Source of the DNA: Candidatus Microgenomates bacterium
GTDB taxonomy: Bacteria; Patescibacteriota; Microgenomatia; UBA1406; GWC2-37-13
Assembly (NCBI GenBank): GCA_023245215.1
Contig: JAHFKS010000010.1
Location: forward strand, 1 to 34,585
Reading direction: 5' to 3'
DNA: 34,585 nt
The notes beneath the pieces were generated by a model. The model was not told the origin of the DNA. It saw nothing but the letters and a program-made list of their open reading frames with translations, and did no database searches. Below are positions 11,052-19,255 of this stretch, piece after piece. The number at the start of each line of letters is the position of its first letter. Position 1 is the stretch's first letter. The position numbers and the translations under genes are program-made.

Positions 11052-11075
11052 ATTGAAGTTTTTATTATAACTTTC

Positions 11076-11612
11076 TTACTTCTTTTTTGCAACCACACTT
11101 CGAATCACCCTACCTTCAAACCGGGGCGGTTTGGAGACGTTGACTTCGCCGAGAGAGGCAATATACTTGTTTACCAAATCGTAAGCCATCTGTTTTTTTC
11201 CCATTTCCCTTCCCCTCAAGGTCAAATTTATTCTTACCTGGTGTCCTTCGCTCAAGAATTCTTTTCCTTTATTTTCCAGGCGGGCAAGGTCTCCGGCGGC
11301 GATAAATAAACCCAAACTGACATCTTTCGTAGTGCTTTTTTTGATGCCTTTTTTAGCTTCTTTGGCTTTTTTCTCTTCCTGGTACAAAAACTTTTTAAAA
11401 TCAATTATTTTTGCTACAGGCGGTACGGCTTTTGGGGCAATTAAAACCAAATCGAGTTCTAGTTCCTGGGCCTTTCTCAAAGCTTCTTCTTTTGTGATGA
11501 CTCCTACCTGTTCTCCTTTTTCATCAATCACCCTCAAGGTAGGCGCCTCAATCCTGTAGTTGATAAAATAGTATTTTCGCGGTTGATATCTTGGTCTATG
11601 AAAAGTTCTCAA
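11076..11612 (-). CDS. infC: Translation initiation factor IF-3
   Basis: YFINYRIEAPTLRVIDEKGEQVGVITKEEALRKAQELELDLVLIAPKAVPPVAKIIDFKKFLYQ; start overlaps thrS by 17 nt. Confidence 0.95.
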   Translation of the reverse strand: MRTFHRPRYQPRKYYFINYRIEAPTLRVIDEKGEQVGVITKEEALRKAQELELDLVLIAPKAVPPVAKIIDFKKFLYQEEKKAKEAKKGIKKSTTKDVSLGLFIAAGDLARLENKGKEFLSEGHQVRINLTLRGREMGKKQMAYDLVNKYIASLGEVNVSKPPRFEGRVIRSVVAKKK

Positions 11613-13338
11613 TTTGAGCTTTTAGTTTTGATACAAACTCGGAAATTGTAACTGTTCCTAAGTCTTTGCCTTCGCGTGTCCGCAAAGCAATTTTTTCCGA
11701 TTTGACTTCCTTTTCCCCTATTATAACCATGTAGGGAATCTTTTGCAACGTCGTTTCCCTTATTTTCGCTCCCAAGGTTTTGTTATCGTTGTTCAGTTGG
11801 ACGCGAACATTAACATCCTCCAACTGTTCTTTAACTTTTAAGGAATAATCCTGAAATTTGTCTGAAACCGGCAAAATCGATATTTGAACAGGCGTCAGCC
11901 AGAGCGGGAACGCACCGGCAAAATGTTCAATAAGGATTGCCAAAGTTCTCTCAATTGAGCCCGTTAACCCCCGATGAAGAATTACAGGGTGTTTTTCTTT
12001 TCCGTCTTCGTCGATATATGTCAAATTCAATCTTTTACCCATAAAAAGATCAAGCTGCAAGGTACTCATCTGCCATTCGCGGCCTAGTGAATCCCTAACA
12101 ATAAAATCAATCTTTGGTCCGTAAAAAGAAGCTTCGCCTTTAGCAATTTTGTACTCGAGGTGATTGTCTTTGACTATTTTTTCAAGTTTTTCACCGGCCT
12201 TTTTCCAGGTATCATTGTCGGCAATATATTTAACAGCGTTTGATGGATCAGCTAAAGATAGACGGACATAAAAGTCTTTAAGGTGAAAAGCAACAAACAT
12301 TTTTTTAACCAGTTCGATGCATAGTTTAAATTCTTTTTCGATTTGGTCTTCCGACATTAAAATATGACTATCATCTATTGTCAGAGCGCGCACTCTCAGA
12401 AGTCCAGCCAGTTCTCCGGTTTTTTCAAAACGGTAGCACGTTCCTGGTTCAGTCAACCTTATAGGTAAATCCTTATAACTCCTTGGTTTTGAAGTGTAAA
12501 TCATATAATGGTGAGGGCAGTTCATTGGTTTTAATACATATTCTTCACCGTCAATGCCGAAGGGAGCGTACATGACATCTTTATAATGTTGCCAGTGGCC
12601 GGTTTTTTTATACATTTCGCTTCGGGCGATATGTGGAGTGGAAACGTGCTGAAATCCGGCACGTCTTTCTAATTCATATTCAAAATCCAAGATTTGCTTC
12701 TTTATTAAAGTTCCTTTAGGTGTTAAAAGCGGTAATCCTTTTCCGATGTTTTCAGAAATGACAAATAAATCTAATTCTTTACCCAATTTTCTATGATCTC
12801 TTTTTTTCGCTTCCTCAAGCATTTTAAGGTGGTTTTCGAGTTCTTCCTTGCTTGGGAAGACAGTTCCATAGATCCGGGTTAGCATTTTATTCTTTTCGCT
12901 CCCTCGCCAATAAGCTCCGGCAACCGATAAAAGCTTAAAATGTTGGAGTTCTTTTGAAGGATTGTCAACATGGCCCATCTTGCACAGATCTAGAAAATCG
13001 CCCGGATCATTTGTTTGGAGTTTTTTCCCCTGCTTTGCAAATTCCGTTGCCATTTCTACTTTGTATTTATTATCTTTGAATAATTTTTCTGCTTCGGAGA
13101 GGGTCACTTCATTGAATGTAAATTTTTGCCAAGTTGGTAGTATTTCTCTCATCTTTGCTTCGATTTTAGGAAAATCGCCTTCAGAGATATTCCATTTACC
13201 CATATCAAAGTCCTGATAGAACCCGTTTTCGATAGCTGGTCCTATCGCGTTTAAAGCCCCGGGATACAATTGTTTTACCGCATGTGCCAGCAAGTGTGCG
13301 CAAGAATGTCTTAAACTGTCTAAATTTTTAGATTCCAT
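11596..13338 (-). CDS. thrS: Threonyl-tRNA synthetase (no N-terminal TGS domain)
   Basis: Editing-domain HSCAHLLAHAVKQLYP, class II core MNCPHHYMIYTSKPRSYKDLPIRLTEPGTCYRFEKTGELAGLLRVRALTIDDSHI, anticodon-binding domain. Confidence 0.95.
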   Translation of the reverse strand: MESKNLDSLRHSCAHLLAHAVKQLYPGALNAIGPAIENGFYQDFDMGKWNISEGDFPKIEAKMREILPTWQKFTFNEVTLSEAEKLFKDNKYKVEMATEFAKQGKKLQTNDPGDFLDLCKMGHVDNPSKELQHFKLLSVAGAYWRGSEKNKMLTRIYGTVFPSKEELENHLKMLEEAKKRDHRKLGKELDLFVISENIGKGLPLLTPKGTLIKKQILDFEYELERRAGFQHVSTPHIARSEMYKKTGHWQHYKDVMYAPFGIDGEEYVLKPMNCPHHYMIYTSKPRSYKDLPIRLTEPGTCYRFEKTGELAGLLRVRALTIDDSHILMSEDQIEKEFKLCIELVKKMFVAFHLKDFYVRLSLADPSNAVKYIADNDTWKKAGEKLEKIVKDNHLEYKIAKGEASFYGPKIDFIVRDSLGREWQMSTLQLDLFMGKRLNLTYIDEDGKEKHPVILHRGLTGSIERTLAILIEHFAGAFPLWLTPVQISILPVSDKFQDYSLKVKEQLEDVNVRVQLNNDNKTLGAKIRETTLQKIPYMVIIGEKEVKSEKIALRTREGKDLGTVTISEFVSKLKAQIENFS

Positions 13339-13344
13339 GTTTTT

Positions 13345-13350
13345 ATTATA
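13345..13350 (-). promoter_or_regulatory. -10 element (TATAAT) of thrS, 6 nt from ATG
   Basis: Minus strand TATAAT-AAAAAC-ATG. Confidence 0.65.
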
Positions 13351-13372
13351 AACTATTAATAGATTGTAGCAT

Positions 13373-13395
13373 AAAAAAACCCTCCTCTCGGAGGG
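13373..13395 (-). terminator. Rho-independent terminator of the 13414..14106 gene
   Basis: Minus strand CCCTCC-GAGA-GGAGGG followed by TTTTTTT. Confidence 0.88.
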
Positions 13396-13413
13396 AAGGT
13401 TATTGTCAAGAAC

Positions 13414-14106
13414 TTATTTTCTTTTTTGTAATCTAAATGGAATTCCAGGATTAATAAAACCGGCCTCATCCGTCAAGAAACGTTTAAAATCATTTGGAGA
13501 TTCTGCCCCGACTGACTTAAAGCGAAACCTTCTGGCGTTTTTAGTCAAATCTACCATTGCCTGTGTAATAAAACCTGCGCTTTCAATATTAAATCCGCCC
13601 AGATCGCTCGTTGACTTAATTCCTAATGAGGTATCACCAGCTTTTGAATCAGGTATGCCGATATCACAACCTGCCAGATAATAGTTCCCGTCAATCTCAG
13701 ATTGTTTATAAGACGCAGCAATTATTCTGTTGCTTAAAGTCCCTGCCAGATTAATTCTTGAAACCCCGTCTTTGCCGGATTCAACCGCCATGGTAGCAAA
13801 ACCTTGGTGGACGGAACTTAATGGTTCATAATCGTTAAACATAAAAGCAAAGAAACCGCCCCGGTTGGATTCGGTAGCTATTTGTATAGGAAAGCCTGGA
13901 GTAGAAAAACCAAAGAGGCTGACTAAAGTTTCCAGTTCTCTTACATCTATCGGAAGTTCGCTTTTAAAGAATTTAAGTCTTTCCGAAGGTCCTCTCTTCA
14001 AAAGATTAACATTTTTTGTTTCATCAGTCTCGAGGCCTTTAAGTTTATTTTCAACTTGGGGAAGGAAAAAATCAAAATAAATTGGAATACTTTTTTCAGA
14101 AGCCAT
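13414..14106 (-). CDS. Hypothetical protein, 230 aa
   Basis: Complete ORF with consensus promoter upstream and terminator downstream; no recognised motif. Confidence 0.85.
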   Translation of the reverse strand: MASEKSIPIYFDFFLPQVENKLKGLETDETKNVNLLKRGPSERLKFFKSELPIDVRELETLVSLFGFSTPGFPIQIATESNRGGFFAFMFNDYEPLSSVHQGFATMAVESGKDGVSRINLAGTLSNRIIAASYKQSEIDGNYYLAGCDIGIPDSKAGDTSLGIKSTSDLGGFNIESAGFITQAMVDLTKNARRFRFKSVGAESPNDFKRFLTDEAGFINPGIPFRLQKRK

Positions 14107-14111
14107 GGGAT

Positions 14112-14140
14112 ATTATATTTCAGCTTGTTGTGAAAGTCAA
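14112..14140 (-). promoter_or_regulatory. Promoter TTGACT-N17-TATAAT, 5 nt from ATG
   Basis: Minus strand TTGACT ttcacaacaagctgaaa TATAAT atccc ATG. Confidence 0.82.
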
Positions 14141-14145
14141 TTCTG

Positions 14146-14219
14146 TGGTCGCGACAGGACTTGAACCTGTGACCTTTTCAATGTCAATGAAACGCTCTAG
14201 CCAACTGAGCTACGCGACC
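14146..14219 (-). tRNA. tRNA-Val (GAC)
   Basis: GGTCGCG-TA-GCTC..GAGC-G-TTTCA-TTGACAT-TGAAA-AGGTC-ACAGG-TTCAAGT-CCTGT-CGCGACC-A; 7-bp acceptor; CCA not encoded. Confidence 0.95.
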
Positions 14220-14223
14220 AATT

Positions 14224-15528
14224 TCAGTCAATTTTACCAAAAAGCCTGCCCTTTTTAAAATCCATTATTTTAACTCGTCGTATATTTCCAGGAGCTGTCA
14301 GGTTGCCAGGTTGATCAGAGACAAAAATCGGCAGCTGGTTATCCAACAATCCTTCTCGGTAACTGTTGAAAGTCTTTTCTAAGAATAAGACTGACGAGCT
14401 TCTTCCGACGTTTTTTCGCAAAAAATTTGACAGCTTTTTTTGACCGAGCTTGATCAAAGCCTCTGCCCTATCTTCTTTTTCCATTGCCGTAGGTTCTTTA
14501 AGCCGGCGCGCCATGTAATCGGCAGACGTCTTTGCCCTTCTGGAAAAGCGGAAAACGTGGAATTTATTAATCGGTGATTCTTTCAGGAAATTGTAGGTAT
14601 CCTGGAAATCAGCCTCTGATTCTTCCAGAAACCCGACGATTATGTCCGTGGCAATCAAGGCGTATTGGTTGATAGCTCCAAGTTCCCTAAGTTTGCTGAC
14701 GAATTCTTCTCTTGTATATCCCCGTTTCATAAGACCAAGTATCTTATTTGAGCCTGATTGGAGCGGTATATGGAAAAAGTCCGCCAATCTTTTTTTTTGG
14801 GCGTATTGTCGGTAAAAGGTAAAAAAATCATCGTTTACGCTCCACGGGTGAACTGATCCGAGGCTGATTTTAGGAATATCAGTCTGGTCTATGGCTGATT
14901 TTAGCAAGTCTATAAAAGACTCCTTGGAGTCGAAGCCGAATGCCTGGGTGTTTATGGCTGTGAGAACAACTTCTTTGACTCTATTCTGTTTTGCCAACTG
15001 TTTAATCTTTTTGACTATTTCGCTGATTTTGCTTGATTTAGGCATGCCCCGGAGATAAGGAACGATGCAAAAGGTGCAAAATCTTTGGCAGCCGTCCTGG
15101 ATTTTTATCATAATCCTGCCAGAACCGATAAACTTATTCGATACAGCCTCATTAACTCCTATAAACTTGCCTACATTTTTATTAATAAGCCTTTTTCTGA
15201 TAATGTCGACAAGGTATTCTTTATTGACATTGTCGATAATGAGGTCAGCGGGAATTTTTTCAGCCTGCCTGTTTTTCTGCCAGTAGGTGGCCGCGCACCC
15301 CGTAACGACGATTTTGCTTTCGGGCAGGCGTTTTTTTGTTTGATACACAAGCTGGCGGGCTTCTCTGTCAGCCTTACTAGTAACAGAGCAGCTGTTTATG
15401 ATAAAAATATCAGGCTTGTTTTTGTCGAATTTGAAACCCCGGGCAGCCATTTTACGGTCAATTTCTTCTTTTTCAGCCTCATTTACCCGGCAGCCGAAGC
15501 TAAAACTGTAGAAGGTAGCTGGTTTCAT
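14224..15528 (-). CDS. mtaB: MiaB/MtaB-type tRNA methylthiotransferase (radical SAM)
   Basis: FSFGCRVNEAEKEEID, INSCSVTSKADREARQ, KIQDGCQRFCTFCIVPYLRG, FFHIPLQSGSNKILGLMKRGYT, DIIVGFLEE. Confidence 0.85.
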   Translation of the reverse strand: MKPATFYSFSFGCRVNEAEKEEIDRKMAARGFKFDKNKPDIFIINSCSVTSKADREARQLVYQTKKRLPESKIVVTGCAATYWQKNRQAEKIPADLIIDNVNKEYLVDIIRKRLINKNVGKFIGVNEAVSNKFIGSGRIMIKIQDGCQRFCTFCIVPYLRGMPKSSKISEIVKKIKQLAKQNRVKEVVLTAINTQAFGFDSKESFIDLLKSAIDQTDIPKISLGSVHPWSVNDDFFTFYRQYAQKKRLADFFHIPLQSGSNKILGLMKRGYTREEFVSKLRELGAINQYALIATDIIVGFLEESEADFQDTYNFLKESPINKFHVFRFSRRAKTSADYMARRLKEPTAMEKEDRAEALIKLGQKKLSNFLRKNVGRSSSVLFLEKTFNSYREGLLDNQLPIFVSDQPGNLTAPGNIRRVKIMDFKKGRLFGKID

Positions 15529-15601
15529 AGATGTCTATTATATCGATAAAAAACGGCAAATTGTAGTTTCTAATTTAATATAGGGTTAAACTTAAGTATT
15601 C

Positions 15602-15630
15602 TTGACATACCTATAGTTATATGCTATAAT
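15602..15630 (+). promoter_or_regulatory. Perfect consensus sigma70-type promoter TTGACA-N17-TATAAT with extended -10 TGC
   Basis: cTTGACAtacctatagttatatgcTATAATact. Confidence 0.93.
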
Positions 15631-15638
15631 ACTTCCAG

Positions 15639-15686
15639 ATCCTAAGGTTTTTCAGATTTTTCTTGAAAAGCTTTAGGATTTTTTTT
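15639..15686 (+). promoter_or_regulatory. Leader hairpin: 15-bp stem, 11-nt loop, U8; right arm contains AGGA (SD) for ATG 15687
   Basis: ATCCTAAGGTTTTTC-AGATTTTTCTT-GAAAAGCTTTAGGAT-TTTTTTT(ATG); all 15 positions pair (two G-U). Confidence 0.85.
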
Positions 15687-16250
15687 ATGAAAAGAACTAT
15701 CTTGATGCTAATCATTACAGGACTGTTTCTCTTCAAAAGCGGCCTTGTCATGGCGGAAAACCAGGCTGGCAATTCTGCCCAGCTGGCTTTATCTGTAAAA
15801 TTTAATAAAGAAGAACAGGAAGCTCTAGATTTGAAAAGAAAAGAGTTAGCTATAAGAGCCGTTCTCAATCGTTATGATTCTCCTATGGCTGGACAGGAAA
15901 AAAGCTTTATAGAGGCTTGTAAAAAATACAACTTGGACTGTTATCTCCTTCCGTCCATTGCCGGATTGGAATCGACTTTTGGAAGATTCATATTACCAAA
16001 TTCTTATAATCCTTTTGGCTGGGGCCGTGGGTACTTAATGTTTAACGGCTGGCCGGAATCGATTGATGCTGTGGGCCAAGGCTTGAGGAATAACTATATA
16101 AACCGTGGGGCCGAAGGCGTCTATGGAATAGGGCCTATTTATTCTGAAAGCCCTACTTGGGCTGTTAGAGTAGCTTGGTTTATGAACGAATTCGAAAAAG
16201 AAGAAGGAAAAATATCATTGCTTTCTTCTGATTTTCCTGTAAAATTATAA
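15687..16250 (+). CDS. Secreted murein hydrolase-like protein (glucosaminidase/lysozyme-like fold)
   Basis: Signal peptide MKRTILMLIITGLFLFKSGLVMA|EN; YNLDCYLLPSIAGLESTFGRFILPNSYNPFGWGRG; SD AGGA 8 nt before ATG. Confidence 0.7.
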   Translation: MKRTILMLIITGLFLFKSGLVMAENQAGNSAQLALSVKFNKEEQEALDLKRKELAIRAVLNRYDSPMAGQEKSFIEACKKYNLDCYLLPSIAGLESTFGRFILPNSYNPFGWGRGYLMFNGWPESIDAVGQGLRNNYINRGAEGVYGIGPIYSESPTWAVRVAWFMNEFEKEEGKISLLSSDFPVKL

Positions 16251-16255
16251 ACTAA

Positions 16256-17122
16256 ATGTACAGCTACAAACTTAAAAAACTGCCTAAAAACAGCCTGGAA
16301 ATCAACCTAACTATTCCTGCAGCTGATATAAAGAAAGAAAAAGAAGGTGCTTTCTCAAGACTTCAGCAAGAACTGACAGTTGAAGGCTTTAGAAAAGGAA
16401 AAGTACCATTGCCTATCGCCCAAAAACATCTTTCTCCTGAAGCTGTTCTCCAAGAAATGATCAAGGTTTTGCTGACAAGAATCTATGAAGAAATCATAAA
16501 AAAAGACTCTTTAAGGCCGATAATCAACCCTAAAGTTGAACTTGTCAAAGTGCAGGACGGCCAGGATTGGGAAGTCAAATTGACCTTGGCAGAAAAACCA
16601 GTAGTCGAGCTGAAAGAATACAAAAAAGTCGTCAAAGAAACTATTGTTGAAGGAAAAAAAGCCGATATCTGGGTGCCGGGAAAAGATAAACCGGCTGATA
16701 AGAAACCAGAACAGGACAGGAGCAAACTTATGAATCTGATTCTTGAAGCGGTTTTGAAAGAAGTAAAAGTCGAGGTTTCGGACTTGATAATTAATGAAGA
16801 GCTTGATCTCAGGCTCTCACGTTTAGTAGATGACGTTGAAAAAATAGGTCTGACAACTGATGCTTATTTAAAATCAAAGAACCTGACTATGGATCAATTG
16901 AAGACTACTTACCGCCGGGAAATTGAAGATACTTACAAGCTTGAATTTGTTTTGTCAGAAATTGCCGACAAAGAAAATATCAAAGTCGAAAAAGAAGACC
17001 TGGACAAACTTTTTGTCAACATTAAGGATGAAAAAGAAAGGAAAGCGGCCGCAGAAAATAGCTACTATTATGCCTCGATTTTGAGGAAACAAAAGACGCT
17101 TGACTTCCTTCTCACCCTATAG
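16256..17122 (+). CDS. Trigger factor-like chaperone lacking the PPIase domain
   Basis: N-terminal ribosome-binding motif GFRKGKVPLPIAQK; C-terminal helical trigger-factor-like region; no FKBP-type segment. Confidence 0.8.
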   Translation: MYSYKLKKLPKNSLEINLTIPAADIKKEKEGAFSRLQQELTVEGFRKGKVPLPIAQKHLSPEAVLQEMIKVLLTRIYEEIIKKDSLRPIINPKVELVKVQDGQDWEVKLTLAEKPVVELKEYKKVVKETIVEGKKADIWVPGKDKPADKKPEQDRSKLMNLILEAVLKEVKVEVSDLIINEELDLRLSRLVDDVEKIGLTTDAYLKSKNLTMDQLKTTYRREIEDTYKLEFVLSEIADKENIKVEKEDLDKLFVNIKDEKERKAAAENSYYYASILRKQKTLDFLLTL

Positions 17123-17128
17123 TAAAAT
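17100..17128 (+). promoter_or_regulatory. Promoter TTGACT-N17-TAAAAT, 6 nt from ATG 17135
   Basis: gcTTGACTtccttctcaccctatagTAAAATctttgtATG; lies over the 3' end of the trigger factor gene. Confidence 0.8.
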
Positions 17129-17134
17129 CTTTGT

Positions 17135-17746
17135 ATGCAGAAACCAGCTTCAACTCAAAAATCACAAAACACTATTCCTTATAAAAATCCCTTAGAAAGT
17201 CTTCGTGACTTAGGCACAAATACGGCTAAAAAGACCGCCGACGCCTTTGGAAAAATTGGCGGAGGCATGCTTGATCAATTCTTCGGCGACTACGAATCAG
17301 ATGAAGAAAAAAGCCAAGATTTGTCAATTGATAAAGAGGCCAAAAAAGGACAAAAAAAACAGGAAGCAAAAGTTTTTAACTACCAGGAATATTACGAAAA
17401 TACCCTTGTTAAACGCCAGATTGCCGAACTGACAGAACAGATTAAAAAAGAAATTGAAGCTATTAAAAAAGCCGATTCTTCTCTTATTCAGGACGTCAAA
17501 GATATTGAAAAACTTACAGTTGATCAGCTTCCGGAAAAACCGGGAGTTTACCACATCCGCTTCCTGGAAATAGTTTTGAATATTTTGCGAGTTCTTAGGG
17601 CAAAGGTTGGCGAGTCAAAAACCTGGCTACAGGCTTTGATGTCGCGCAGAAAAAAAAGAGGCTCTTTATTTGCCTCAAGAAGCAAAAAATCAGGAACACA
17701 ATACTCGCTTTCACAAGAACTTCAATCAGCAAGAAGCGTTCAATAA
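17135..17746 (+). CDS. Hypothetical protein, DUF5660-like (CPR)
   Basis: Complete ORF; charged coiled-coil middle, YHIRFLEIVLNILRVLRAKVGESKTWLQALMSRRKKRGSLF. Family label from memory, not searched. Confidence 0.6.
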   Translation: MQKPASTQKSQNTIPYKNPLESLRDLGTNTAKKTADAFGKIGGGMLDQFFGDYESDEEKSQDLSIDKEAKKGQKKQEAKVFNYQEYYENTLVKRQIAELTEQIKKEIEAIKKADSSLIQDVKDIEKLTVDQLPEKPGVYHIRFLEIVLNILRVLRAKVGESKTWLQALMSRRKKRGSLFASRSKKSGTQYSLSQELQSARSVQ

Positions 17747-17748
17747 GA

Positions 17749-18339
17749 TTATTCCAGCGCTTTCAAGAAGGTATTGACTCCGTGAGACCAGCTTCCTGGT
17801 GAAGACGGCGTATATTTGCTCATAATTGCAGAAGCAGTCACGAGGCCTTTGTCTATATATTCTTCTTTGATGCCTTTTGCCACAGTATCTATGGCTTCGC
17901 CATAAGTGTCAAATTTAGTCACTGTAGAACCGTAGATGCCCCATCCCCAGCAGTTGTGGGAGTCGTCGGGTATGACCCGGCAGAGGTTTGATTCCTGCAT
18001 GGCAATTGCCGGTAAAAGTCTGTAATCAAACTGATAGCGATCAGACATGGCTACAATTCTGTCAGCCCATTCATAAAGGGGAGAATTATATTTTCTGAAA
18101 AAGGCTTTTAAGTTGCCGGTTCTTGCATCAGCCACAGAGACTTCAGTATTATATCCTGAATTATCGATTGGAGCGCTTGATGAATAAAACTGGCTGTTTT
18201 TGTTTTCATTGATGTCGGCGAGGATTTTTTCTATTTTTGCCTGCTTGTCAAAAAGGGCATAAGCTTTTATTGTCAGAAAAAAGTTCAGACCGGCCAAAAC
18301 AAAAAAAAGAACAAAATAAACAACGCTTTTTTTAAGCAT
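17749..18339 (-). CDS. Membrane-anchored/secreted murein hydrolase-like protein, related to 15687..16250
   Basis: N-terminal hydrophobic segment; YQFDYRLLPAIAMQESNLCRVIPDDSHNCWGWG...YGEAIDTVAKGIKEEYIDKG parallels the other copy. Confidence 0.68.
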   Translation of the reverse strand: MLKKSVVYFVLFFVLAGLNFFLTIKAYALFDKQAKIEKILADINENKNSQFYSSSAPIDNSGYNTEVSVADARTGNLKAFFRKYNSPLYEWADRIVAMSDRYQFDYRLLPAIAMQESNLCRVIPDDSHNCWGWGIYGSTVTKFDTYGEAIDTVAKGIKEEYIDKGLVTASAIMSKYTPSSPGSWSHGVNTFLKALE

Positions 18340-18345
18340 AGTTTA

Positions 18346-18374
18346 ACTATAATAAAGCTCCAAAAGAAAGTCAA
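18346..18374 (-). promoter_or_regulatory. Promoter TTGACT-N17-TATAGT, 6 nt from ATG 18339
   Basis: Minus strand TTGACTttcttttggagctttatTATAGTtaaactATG. Confidence 0.8.
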
Positions 18375-18396
18375 ATACCTTATAATATCTATCCTT

Positions 18397-19065
18397 ATGG
18401 AAAGGTCTCGCTATACAGGAAAACAGACAGAATATTTTTATAAAACTTATCGGAGTTTAAGGTCTTTGGCAAGTCTTCCGGAAAAAGAAAAGCTGTTCGA
18501 ATTAGAGCAATTATTAAGGCTTCATGACCCGATTACTCACAGACATTCTTCCCAGGTAGGCGACATTGCCCAGCAGTTGGCTCTTCTTTCCGGATTGAGA
18601 CAGTATGATTCTCACAGAATATATTACGGCGGTTTATTTCATGACATCGGCAAAGTTTTGGTGCCCCAGTCATATATAAACAGATTGAGTCAAAGCGACC
18701 TGTTAAAAGAACAAAACGACTTATTGATATCCCATGGCGTTAAAGGTGCTTTTATCATGCGCCATCTCGTAAATATGGATGAGTCTTTTGCCAGCATATG
18801 CGATCAGCATTGGATTGGAGAAATACCCGAAAAACCACCGTCACAGCAGGATGTTGACAACAGGCATTGGTATGTACCATTTGTTACGATAGCTGATTTA
18901 GTTGCCAGCGCTTTTGACTACAATAGAAAATATCAGATAAAATACAAGCGTAAGGACGTTACTAATTACGTAAATGACAGATTTGAAAACGGAGTTTTTC
19001 CCGAATATATCCGCCCAGCCTTTAATAAATTAATGCTCAACAACAGATATTTAAGATATTTGTAA
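18397..19065 (+). CDS. HD-domain phosphohydrolase-like protein
   Basis: HDPITHRHSSQVGDIAQQLALLSG...GGLFHDIGKVLVP...ISHGVKGAFIM...CDQHW. Confidence 0.8.
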   Translation: MERSRYTGKQTEYFYKTYRSLRSLASLPEKEKLFELEQLLRLHDPITHRHSSQVGDIAQQLALLSGLRQYDSHRIYYGGLFHDIGKVLVPQSYINRLSQSDLLKEQNDLLISHGVKGAFIMRHLVNMDESFASICDQHWIGEIPEKPPSQQDVDNRHWYVPFVTIADLVASAFDYNRKYQIKYKRKDVTNYVNDRFENGVFPEYIRPAFNKLMLNNRYLRYL

Positions 19066-19069
19066 TTAG

Positions 19070-19142
19070 TGAGTCCGGAGAGACTCGAACTCTCAACCAA
19101 TGCCTTAAGAGGGCACTGCTCTACCAGTTGAGCTACGGACCC
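19070..19142 (-). tRNA. tRNA-Lys (CTT)
   Basis: GGGTCCG...GTGCC-CTCTTAA-GGCAT...GAGAG-TTCGAGT-CTCTC-CGGACTC-A; upstream TTGTGA-N17-TATAAT on minus strand. Confidence 0.92.
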
Positions 19143-19255
19143 AAGACTTTAGATATTATATCAACAGCCACACTTACTCACAAGCTAACAATTAATAAAT
19201 TGACGTCTGATATTCCTTATTGTGCCAAGTTTTGTAAAATGTTAAGATTTTATCA

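Noticed and set aside
15085-15549. 154-aa plus-strand ORF
   Set aside because: Antisense to the well-supported MtaB-like gene.
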